Shown piece after piece: positions 26,199 through 34,406 of a stretch of 64,000 nt of DNA; position 1 is the first letter of the stretch; each line of letters opens with the position of its first letter. The translations under genes and the position numbers were made by a program. Below the pieces are notes generated by a model, which saw only the letters and a list, made by a program, of their open reading frames with translations, was not told where the DNA came from and made no database searches. The DNA comes from Bacillus thuringiensis. Its GTDB lineage: Bacteria; Bacillota; Bacilli; Bacillales; Bacillaceae_G. The DNA is taken from NCBI RefSeq assembly GCF_022095615.2, contig NZ_CP155561.1, forward strand, positions 124,001-188,000, written 5' to 3'.

Positions 26199-26744
26199 AT
26201 GGGCATGTATGTAATAGGAATACTAATAGGTTATATGATCCTGAATGTGTTTACTGATTTGAAGTATAGAAAAACGAAAAATATGTGGCATCTACTATTC
26301 TTAATTCTGGGTATAGGAATCACGTATTTTAATGGAGTAAGAACAGGGAAGGAGATTGCGATTGTACTAGTCATGGCCTTAGTATGTGGTTTATTGTTAG
26401 AGACGTTTAAATTTTCTTCACCCGGTGATACAAAAATGCTTATGGTGGTAGCTTTATATGTTAGCAATGTAGTAGAAGAATCGGCTATGCTTACCGCTAT
26501 TACATTAACAGCTTTCCATTTACTATTCTTTTGGATTGCCAGTGTGTATCGATTAATTAAGATTTTAGGGTTTATAGGAGCTATTAAAGACCAATTAGAG
26601 CATGCTGCCTCTATATTTGGTGTGAAATTACCAAAGAAAGAAATACAGCTAATACAGAGCTTTCCAGGAGCGTGTTCTATTTTATTAGGAGCACTTATTT
26701 ATGTTGCTTTCATTATATATCAAAACGGAGGTATTTTGGCTTGA
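26199..26744 (+). CDS. A24-family prepilin peptidase (TadV/CpaA-like)
   Basis: The 181-residue polytopic membrane protein has two expected catalytic aspartates: D20 in NVFTDLKYRKTKN and D77 in SPGDTKML. It should cleave the Flp-like prepilins encoded upstream. It lacks the N-terminal methylase domain, as TadV/CpaA enzymes do. ATAAGGAGAG precedes the ATG. Its TGA stop overlaps the TTG start of the next gene. Confidence 0.85.
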   Translation: MGMYVIGILIGYMILNVFTDLKYRKTKNMWHLLFLILGIGITYFNGVRTGKEIAIVLVMALVCGLLLETFKFSSPGDTKMLMVVALYVSNVVEESAMLTAITLTAFHLLFFWIASVYRLIKILGFIGAIKDQLEHAASIFGVKLPKKEIQLIQSFPGACSILLGALIYVAFIIYQNGGILA

Positions 26745-27364
26745 ACAGTAGAATCATTCATCAAAGAGAAACATATATTTACTTCACAATATTTGCGCTT
26801 ATAGGAGTTATAATTTTGAACATGTTTATTAATATGGTATTTGTACTAGCGTATCCGTTACTTATCGGATTAATTGTACAGGTAGTCTTGTTGCAGAAGA
26901 TGAAAAAGCCATTTTATCAAAGCGGAAAAGAATTAACGGAACAGTTAAAACTAAAAAATATATTTCTAGTGGAATCGAATATCTTAGGAGATGAAGAAGG
27001 AACAGTGTATGAGGTGCATCAAATGCCTTTTGAATTCTCTAATGGATTAATTAATAAAGAGAAGAGTTACAAAGTAGTAAAACAAGAGTACGAAAGAAAG
27101 GTAAAAGAAGATTTAACGAGAATTACAAAATGGCAAGTTACAACAAAAGCTAGACTTGTTACGACAACCCATTTTCGTTTATATACAATTTGGCAAAAAA
27201 ATAGTACAGGCTATCAATTAAAAAAAATAGAGGATTGTATTGATCCATATGCCAAGATGAACAGTATACAATGGATGATTGCTTCATTCTGTACGACTGG
27301 TCGTATTAAGTACGATAAAAAACCAAAAGAGTGGGCAAGTTATGAATGGATTACTTTAAGATAA
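26741..27364 (+). CDS. Unknown two-helix membrane protein, last gene of the Tad operon
   Basis: The 207-residue protein has two adjacent membrane helices (about 13-50) and a cytoplasmic domain with several Trp (TRITKWQVTTKARLVTTTHF, IQWMIASFCTTGRIKYDKK). No family is recognised. The TTG start shares bases with the preceding stop (TTGA) and AACGGAGG lies 9 bases upstream, so it is translationally coupled to the prepilin peptidase. Confidence 0.65.
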   Translation: MNSRIIHQRETYIYFTIFALIGVIILNMFINMVFVLAYPLLIGLIVQVVLLQKMKKPFYQSGKELTEQLKLKNIFLVESNILGDEEGTVYEVHQMPFEFSNGLINKEKSYKVVKQEYERKVKEDLTRITKWQVTTKARLVTTTHFRLYTIWQKNSTGYQLKKIEDCIDPYAKMNSIQWMIASFCTTGRIKYDKKPKEWASYEWITLR

Positions 27365-27367
27365 ATA

Positions 27368-27397
27368 AAAAAGACAGAAAAACTTCTGTCTTTTTTA
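27368..27397 (+). terminator. Terminator of the Tad-WxL operon
   Basis: AAAAGACAGAA pairs with TTCTGTCTTTT around AAAC, starting 3 bases after the stop codon. Confidence 0.9.
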
Positions 27398-27475
27398 TTT
27401 TGGTCTTAAAATATGAAGGCAAAATGAATATATTAAACAGTGTAATAGATAAAACATTCGAAGGAGTAGATTTAA

Positions 27476-27637
27476 TTGACTGATTTACCAATGATTTTAG
27501 GAATGCTATTTTGGTTAGGATGGGCTTTATCCTGCTGTTTAGCTCTTTTTGTAGCAAAAGATGAAAATAAGTACTTAAAAAGCCTCATGTTTAGTATGTT
27601 TATGACGATGTTAGTAATTAAGATGGGTGGATATTAA
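27476..27637 (+). CDS. Small two-helix membrane protein
   Basis: A TTG start behind CGAAGGAGTAGATTTAA opens a 53-codon frame with two hydrophobic segments (MILGMLFWLGWALSCCLALF and SLMFSMFMTMLVIKMGG) joined by KDENKYLK. The good SD and the terminator downstream support a real gene; function is unknown. Because the cyclase-like gene at 27914 is convergent, the two are not an operon. Confidence 0.55.
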   Translation: MTDLPMILGMLFWLGWALSCCLALFVAKDENKYLKSLMFSMFMTMLVIKMGGY

Positions 27638-27697
27638 TAGAGAATGTGTTGGGGGAATTTCCTGCCATGTAAAATTATTAGTTATTTATCCCCCAAA

Positions 27698-27728
27698 AAA
27701 AGACCTCCATATAAAATGGAGGTCTTTT
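27698..27728. terminator. Bidirectional terminator
   Basis: AAAAGACCTCCAT pairs perfectly with ATGGAGGTCTTTT around ATAAA. It closes the small membrane protein gene and can also stop minus-strand transcripts. Confidence 0.9.
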
Positions 27729-27913
27729 AAAATGACGATGAGATATGACTCAATATCTCGTGTAGGATACTTTAATTATACATAATTTCAAGAAAATGAA
27801 AAAGAATATGCGCAATATAACTATAAAATATTTGAAATGCTAAATTGTTGAAAATGGTATGGTAGATATATAAAAGCATTCTTACTTATACTTAGTAAAA
27901 ATGCTTTTCTGAT

Positions 27914-28729
27914 TTATGTAGTTATTATTCTTCTTGGTGGTGACATTTTAATGGTTGAATTGATTTTAAGGTGATTAGCTACTCCAGGTAAAAATTCATC
28001 ACAGAAATAATTATGATAGTTTGCTATCCAGGCATATTTTTTAAGCAATTTATGATTATTTGCATAGGTATGTAATTCACTTTCAATTCTATTGCGGTGT
28101 TCCTCTAAGTGAGGGAAGAACGGTGTGTAATCATTGCTAGAAGCGTCGTCCTCGTACCAAGTAAATAAAACGTTTAAGTAATTTACAAACCATTCTCCAT
28201 CCATATCCTCAAGTAATACAGAATTAAAAGGATTATCAGGTCGAGGAGAATAATTTATATATTCACAAACTTTATCTTTACTTGTTTTACTTAGGATAAT
28301 TCTAGGATAAACAGCTACTTGAGATTCTAGCGTATATGCTGTAATCAATTCAGGACCGAAAACAGTTTCTTCATCCATAAAATGAGGACCAACACTTACT
28401 CCACCCCGAATAAAGAAGCCATCGAATACTAGTGAAAATTGATATTCTGCTAGGTTAAGGAAAGTGGTTCCTAATTCTCCTTCTCCATCCCCATAAATAG
28501 GCCATCCAATTACAACGTTGTCAGTAAAAACTTTAACTTTTGCGAGTAATAATTGATTGGTGATAGCACGTCGGGCTTTGTTTAATGATGTATGTATCTG
28601 ATTTAAAAATACATCCCCTTCATCGGAATTAATCGCTTTCATTCCTAATTGAGAAAATCCTAATACATCGATAAAAGATACAACTGAATGAATTAATCTA
28701 GGATTATTTGAATCATACTCTATCGGCAA
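27914..28729 (-). CDS. Class III nucleotide-cyclase-like protein
   Basis: The 271-residue single-domain protein reads like a cyclase homology domain. The first metal Asp is D21 in VVSFIDVLGFSQLG and the second D70 in VKVFTDNVVIGW; the strand-turn FFIRGGVSVGPHFMDEETVFG stands where cyclases have R(I)GI..G. No sensor or membrane part is attached, as in stand-alone Pycsar (PycC) pyrimidine cyclases and other uncharacterised cyclase-fold proteins. No cyclic-nucleotide effector lies beside it, so an immune role is only a possibility. The start is TTG, with AAAGGAGG 9-10 bases upstream. Confidence 0.6.
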   Translation of the reverse strand: MPIEYDSNNPRLIHSVVSFIDVLGFSQLGMKAINSDEGDVFLNQIHTSLNKARRAITNQLLLAKVKVFTDNVVIGWPIYGDGEGELGTTFLNLAEYQFSLVFDGFFIRGGVSVGPHFMDEETVFGPELITAYTLESQVAVYPRIILSKTSKDKVCEYINYSPRPDNPFNSVLLEDMDGEWFVNYLNVLFTWYEDDASSNDYTPFFPHLEEHRNRIESELHTYANNHKLLKKYAWIANYHNYFCDEFLPGVANHLKINSTIKMSPPRRIITT

Positions 28730-28792
28730 AATATTCCACCTCCTTTATATATTTGTATTATACCGCTAAATACTAGAGATATATAACGACAC

Positions 28793-28999
28793 TTGATAAT
28801 ACTTAATAAATTTATTAATATATAACTATATTTATTGTTTAATTGATTCCGTTTATTCCCACACCTTATTGTGTTGTGGTTGAGTTGTAGAAGCAAGCTG
28901 CGTCTTGTTTCATTTATGAAAGGGCTTCTTTGAGCCGATTAGTGTATATATAGCTTATTTTGCTATGCACATTTTAATCGACTTGAAGAAGCCCTTTTT
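28793..28999 (+). promoter_or_regulatory. Promoter and long leader attenuator before the intron-split gene
   Basis: TTGATA (28793) and TAATAT (28816) are 17 bases apart. The leader contains a long dyad, AAAGGGCTTCTT (28919-28930) with AAGAAGCCCTTT (28986-28997), with further pairing of CGATTA and TAATCG inside, followed by a short T-run. AGAAGC upstream (28890) could pair with GCTTCT in the left arm and so prevent the terminator. The start codon is at 29078. Confidence 0.6.
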
Positions 29000-29077
29000 A
29001 TGTTGTTTTCAAGTCTGTTTGATTGTTAGAACCCATTATTACACTGGGCAAAAATTATTATTTAGGGGGATTTATTT

Positions 29078-32000
29078 ATGAAGTGCGAGACGTTCTCGTG
29101 TAAGTAATACGCAAGTATAAGCGACAACGAGGACTGTTCTTAATTGTAGTAACACTCAAAACAATAAAGAACAGGATAACTGTTCAGACGAGCGGTAGGA
29201 ATGATGGAGTAACGTCCTAAAACTACCCCAGTGATATTCCCGACTGCATACGCTAGGCATAGCGTGATGTTGGAAGCAGGGTAAAACATGCAGTCACTAT
29301 CCGTAGTACCTAATTGGGTAACCGAAAGCCATACGGAGTAATAAACCAAATGGAACTGATAAAGTACTGTATGCTGTCAACCGACACGGTGAGAATGTGT
29401 AAACACTGACGAACTTGCGAATGTACGCCTCGAAAATAAAACGGGTCAGAAATGACTCGGAGCCTGAAAATATGGCTTGTCTAATGGATAAGAGTTTTTT
29501 CATAGATGACTATCCTAACGTTGTTACAGGCAACGGAGCTAGACACGGGGTAAAGCAAGCACCTAAATCGGAGATCGAAAGATCTTTAAAACAATGATAG
29601 TCTGAACGGAACGTCGAAAGCTGTTAACGTTGAGTCTACGACTCTATCGGCGGATAAAGTTGGATAGGAAACGCAAAAGCGAGGGAACTATCCTTAGTAG
29701 CAGTGAGAGTAGTGGCACGACCAGAGAAGGTTTTGTAATGAAACTGGAGGAACAGCCACAAGCCTATTCTGTAGGAACTGAACTTTCATCTAATCTTGCA
29801 TGGATTCTGGTAAGACTCAAAAGGTCACCACAAATCAACATGAGAGTAGCTGATAGACCATGAATGATAGAACTAAGTCCACTCTAAAGGATAAGAAACT
29901 AAGACACAGCGAGTACTATGGTATTCAGCCTGTCCTAGACGACTTATACCGAAGAGCAACAAAGAAAAATTCTTTCAAAAATCTAATGCCTATCATTATA
30001 TCAGATGAAAATATACTTCTTGCGTTTCGTAACATTAAAGGAAACAAAGGGAGTAAAACAGCAGCCTGCGACAATGTAAACATTAAGGATATTGAGAGGA
30101 TGGAACAAAGCTATTTCTTGAACGAAGTAAAAAGACGCTTTCAAAACTACCAACCGCAGAAAGTAAGGCGCAGGGAAATACCAAAACCCAACGGAAAAAT
30201 CAGACCTCTGGGAATACCAAGTATGTGGGATAGGATTATCCAACAATGCATTCTTCAAGTTTTGGAACCTATCTGCGAAGCGAAATTCTGCCCACGAAGT
30301 TATGGTTTTCGACCAAATAGAGGTGCAGAACACGCCATAGCGGATAGCGTTAAAAAGGTAAACCAACAGAAACTTACCTATGTGGTAGATGTAGACATCA
30401 AAGGATTCTTTGACGAAGTAAATCACACTAAACTCATGCGCCAATTATGGACATTGGGTATCCGTGACAAACAACTACTAGTCATTATCCGAAAGATACT
30501 GAAAGCTCCAGTACAAATGCTTGACGGTACAACAATATTCCCGACAAAAGGAACCCCACAAGGTGGTATTCTTAGTCCTCTACTTGCCAATGTCAACCTG
30601 GATGAATTTGACTGGTGGATAAGCAAGCAATGGGAAACCTTCAAAGCTAAAAAAGTAAAACCGAGATACTCAAAGGGAATTTTGACCAATGATAACGTAA
30701 CAACATGTCTATCATTAAATTCTAAAATGAAGCCAATGTATATTGTAAGATACGCAGATGATTTTAAAATCTTCACAAACACGCGAAGCAATGCGGAGAA
30801 AATTTTCAAAGCAAGTCGAATGTGGTTAGAAGAACGACTGAAATTGCCTATCTCATCCGAAAAATCCAAAGTAACCAATCTGAAAAAGCAAGAAAGCGAA
30901 TTCTTAGGATTCACACTCAAAGCTGTAAAGAAAGGCAAAAGGAAAGACGGCAACACACGATATATTACGGTAACACATGTATCTCCAAAATCGCTGAAAA
31001 AAACGAAAAAAGAACTAGCAAAACAAGTGAGAAGAATACAGAAAACCCAAAACTCTAATGAAACAATTAAGAGAATCAGCATATACAACAGCATGGTCAT
31101 TGGTAAGCACAACTATTATAAAATAGCAACGCATGCCTCCCAAGATTTTAGTAAAATGGGGCAGAATCTTGACCGCATAATGTATAACAGATTCCCTAAG
31201 TCAATAACTAGAGGTAAACGTAATACAAATGGATACACGAATATAGGAGAATATAAAGGAAAAGACAAAGGTATTAAACCATATCTAGAGTCAAAAATGA
31301 TGAGATATCTTATGAAACGTCCTATCCTACCAATCTCCTATATTCAACACAAAAACCCGATGATGAAAAAGCAAGCCATTAACAAGTACACCGCAGAAGG
31401 ACGAGCCCTGATACATAAAAACTTGGCAGACATAACCGAAGCGGAACTGAAATGGTTAAGAGAAAATCCAGTTATAAATGAACGGGCAACCGTAGAATAC
31501 AATGACAATCGAATTTCTCTTTATGTCGCACAAAAAGGCAAATGTAGTGTAACAGGTGAGAAACTCTTGCCTTGGGACATCCATTGTCACCATAAGTGAT
31601 TATGGAGTGAAACCAAGGATGACAGCTACAAGAACCTAACCATCATCAAGCCAAGTGTCCATAGACTAATACACGCGACTAAGATAGAAACCATAAACCA
31701 ACTACTCAATGAACTAAAACTCAACGAGAAACAGTTAGGAAAACTCAATAAATTGCGGAAATTAGTCGGAAGCGAGGGAATCTGTATTTAATCACAAAAT
31801 GAAGTGGAAATGTAACATGAACAACTGGCGTTGTTCGCTTAGAACTTATCATTATTGTGATGAAAAGAAAACTACAATATAGGTGGACCGCGGTATGCCG
31901 TGAAAGTGGCACGTACCGTGCGGATCGGGGGAAAAGTTGGAGATAACTTCAAAGACTTACCTATCGACAATTATCAGTTATGAAGTATCTTTATTTTGTT

Positions 32001-32518
32001 CTGCACATCCAGATGAACTTATTCCAAGTTTACGTGCATTACGAATGAGAGTTACAAAAGAAGGAACATTTTGGGAACGAGATTGTTATCAGTTTTCCAT
32101 TAAACCATCAAACTTGTCACAGCGAGCAGCAAAACAAGCAGGGGAAATCTATTTGTATCATGTTCATTTTAATGGATGTGTACGGGATTTCCTTTTTTTA
32201 TTGGAAAGATGTTTTAGAGGGACCAGTTTTCGCTTTACTGCTATCCGTGGTTTTTTAGATGTAGAAGGTTATTCACTTAAGAAATGGAAACCAATTCTAC
32301 GTAACCACCACATAAACTCTGCAGATGTAGATTGTATTTTCAAGAAAGATGATCTTGTAATGATTGTGCATCAGCATGGAGGTTTAGAGGTAGTTAGGCG
32401 TGCGGAAAAAGGCGAACAATTAAAAAAGGTAAACTTTCTGGAGGTAGATAGCTGGTTACAAGCACTAAATCCGACAAAAGAGGATCTATTCTCTTTAACA
32501 GGTATGAGTGTATCGTAA
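29078..32518 (+). CDS. Unknown 184-residue protein gene split by a group II intron
   Basis: Exon 1 is only ATGAA (29078-29082), behind AGGGGGATTTATTT. Exon 2 runs 31969-32518. Joining them gives an unbroken frame beginning MKIISYEVSLFCSAHPDEL, 184 residues. Unspliced RNA would make only a nine-residue peptide before a stop (MKCETFSCK). The protein is basic and mixed alpha/beta with no motif I recognise. It precedes the zincin/Toprim pair and may share its transcript. An alternative TTG start at 31937, inside the intron end behind GGGGGAAAAG, could allow some splicing-independent translation of a slightly longer form. Confidence 0.7.
29083..31968 (+). mobile_element. Group II intron (bacterial, about 2.9 kb)
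   Basis: The 5' end GTGCG follows the exon directly. EBS1 TTCATA (29499-29504) is fully complementary to IBS1 TATGAA (29077-29082), and EBS2 AATAAA (29435-29440) to IBS2 TTTATT (29071-29076). Domain IV holds the maturase frame. Domain V is at about 31883-31926 (GACCGCGGTATGCCG, GTGAAAGT tetraloop region, CACGTACCGTGCGG). Domain VI follows, ending in CTATCGAC. Exon junctions restore a reading frame, which confirms the 3' end near 31968. Confidence 0.9.
29860..31791 (+). pseudogene. ltrA: Group II intron reverse transcriptase/maturase with a stop codon in its HNH domain
   Basis: The frame encodes the RT domain (YGFRPNRGAEHAI, TPQGGILSPLLANVNLDEF, YADD at 298-301), the maturase X domain, and the start of an HNH endonuclease domain (CSVTGEKL ... 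DIHCHHK). TGA at 31597-31599 then ends translation after 579 residues. The same frame continues for 64 more codons (LWSETKDDSYKNLTIIKPS and on) to TAA at 31789. The intact protein would be 643 residues. RT and maturase are complete, so splicing may still work, but second-strand cleavage by HNH should be lost. Confidence 0.9.
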
Positions 32519-32546
32519 TGAGTGATTTACATAACTATATGGAAGT

Positions 32547-32613
32547 CTACAGACAGAGGGAATGACAGAAATCTGTAGTGAAAAATGACTATGAATTTCT
32601 GTCTTTTATTTTA
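32547..32613 (+). promoter_or_regulatory. Attenuator with competing antiterminator before the zincin gene
   Basis: Terminator: GACAGAAAT (32564-32572) with ATTTCTGTC (32595-32603), then TTTTATTTTATT. Competing stem: CTACAGA (32547-32553) with TCTGTAG (32572-32578). The 3' arm of the second shares its first base with the terminator arm and its loop contains the rest, so the two compete for formation. The start codon is 28 bases after the terminator. Confidence 0.6.
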
Positions 32614-32630
32614 TTCAGGAGGATTTTAGT

Positions 32631-34406
32631 ATGAATTTATTTGAACTTTTTGGTTTAGAGGTAGGAGAAGACATAATGGTACAGGATGTGAGAACAGATA
32701 AACAAGTTCGCAATCGATACAGTTATGATGTAGGTGAGAAATTAGTGGGAGCAAAGAAAGAGATACGAGCTTTAAAAGAATCATTTTTAGTATCATTTTC
32801 TTTAGAAGTTTTAGCTGAAATTGAAAAAGAATCTCCAGTAGAGGCGCTAAATGCATTGGATCGAAACTCATTAATTCCATTCTCTTTTGAGCATGAAAAA
32901 GAAAATGATGTCCCGCCACGTGTTGCAAAGTTAAAGCAACTGCTAGTGGGCAGAATTAATAAGAAGCCAATTGTAGATACACCGACTGCAAGAAAACTAT
33001 ATGTTCAAGCATGTAGAAGAATATGGCATGATATACAGTCAGTACATACCTCAGAACAATGGGTAGATCTTGTGGTCTCTTATGGAATGGAAATGAACAA
33101 TGGTTGGTCTGCATTTAGAAAAAATAAGAATGTAACATTCACATTTAGAAGAATGTTAGAGGAATATTTTGATGAGTTTGTTGATGCAGATGGTATGGAG
33201 TTATTAATATTAGGTAAGAAATTCATATCACTTTGCACAAATTCAAAAAGTATTAATTCTACGTACCTTCGTGTATCACATGAACTAACATGGAATGATT
33301 TACTTACGAAAAAGGTTACGACTCGTAAGAAATTCGCAGTTGCTTGGAGTAGGAAACTGCCGGATACCCTGCAACGAAAAGGGCCGGGAGTAGAAATTGC
33401 TACCAAACCTGAAGACGTAGTTGCTAAGTTTGGGCTGAAGGGGATGCAATTTGGTCATTATTGCATCGAACAATATGCAAAAGAGCATATTGGGCATGTA
33501 TCTGAAGCATTGCATGATTTAGCTCGTATATTAGGGATTCCACCTGAGTATATAGGGTTAGGAGGACGCTTAGGACTTGCGATTGGTGCGAGAGGAAGTG
33601 GCAATGTATTAGCACATTATGAACCTTCTACCAAAGTCATTAATTTAACTCGTGATAATGGAGTCGGGGCATTTTGTCATGAATGGGGACATGCATTGGA
33701 TCATTTCTTATATGATTGTAGTCATGATTTTCAAAATGGTAGTCTTGCTTTCTTATCAAGTGGGAAGAGTATTGGGAATATCTTGCCTGCTATTATCAAG
33801 GAAAAGATGCAAGCTGTGTTAGATGCTTGTAAACAAGGAAAAGTGGCCAGAGTAATCAACGTGGAAAATGCCTACAGTAGAAAGTGGTATTTCTATGGTG
33901 GTGTTATCGATAGTTATGATGTGTTTAAAGGAAATCTTTCAAATATTTTAGAATCACATCATGCTAGTTTGTGTAGGAAGCTTGATACTTTATCAGGAGC
34001 TACAAAAACGCGTATGGAGCGTAAAATTGAAAAAGAATTCGAGAAAACCGCACAAATGTTAGCTGCACATCATTATAAAAAAACAGGCGAAAAACTCGTT
34101 AAAATATCCTATCAAGTGAAAGGGTCTGTATACTTTGATACAGCCATTAAGTTAGATAAGAAGAGAACCAAAAAGTATTGGTCTACAAATCATGAGATGT
34201 TTGCTAGAGCATTTGAAGCATATGTAGAATCGGCTTTGCTAGATCAAGAACATAGAAACGATTATTTAGTTTGTGATACATATTCTTTTGTATATCCGTT
34301 AGGAGAACAAAGAGAATATCTAAATAGAAGTATAAAGAGTTTAATGGAAGTATCTGTTCCATATATAATAAACACTATACAAGGAGTGGGGAAAAATGAA
34401 TTATAA
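32631..34406 (+). CDS. Zincin-like metalloprotease domain protein (large polyvalent protein type)
   Basis: The 591-residue cytoplasmic protein has a zinc-protease motif HEWGHALDHF at 350-359, preceded by LTRDNGVGAF. The likely third ligand region follows much later (NHEMFARAFEAYVESALL, about 523-540), a layout seen in LPD-type zincin domains of mobile-element proteins. The N-terminal 230 residues are helical and unrecognised. Such proteins are carried by conjugative elements and phages and may be delivered to, or act in, the recipient. AGGAGG precedes the ATG. It overlaps the Toprim gene by 11 bases. Confidence 0.75.
   Translation: MNLFELFGLEVGEDIMVQDVRTDKQVRNRYSYDVGEKLVGAKKEIRALKESFLVSFSLEVLAEIEKESPVEALNALDRNSLIPFSFEHEKENDVPPRVAKLKQLLVGRINKKPIVDTPTARKLYVQACRRIWHDIQSVHTSEQWVDLVVSYGMEMNNGWSAFRKNKNVTFTFRRMLEEYFDEFVDADGMELLILGKKFISLCTNSKSINSTYLRVSHELTWNDLLTKKVTTRKKFAVAWSRKLPDTLQRKGPGVEIATKPEDVVAKFGLKGMQFGHYCIEQYAKEHIGHVSEALHDLARILGIPPEYIGLGGRLGLAIGARGSGNVLAHYEPSTKVINLTRDNGVGAFCHEWGHALDHFLYDCSHDFQNGSLAFLSSGKSIGNILPAIIKEKMQAVLDACKQGKVARVINVENAYSRKWYFYGGVIDSYDVFKGNLSNILESHHASLCRKLDTLSGATKTRMERKIEKEFEKTAQMLAAHHYKKTGEKLVKISYQVKGSVYFDTAIKLDKKRTKKYWSTNHEMFARAFEAYVESALLDQEHRNDYLVCDTYSFVYPLGEQREYLNRSIKSLMEVSVPYIINTIQGVGKNEL

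Noticed and set aside
30423..31112. 229-codon minus-strand frame inside the intron
   Set aside because: Antisense to the reverse transcriptase domain, hydrophobic composition typical of antisense frames, no SD.
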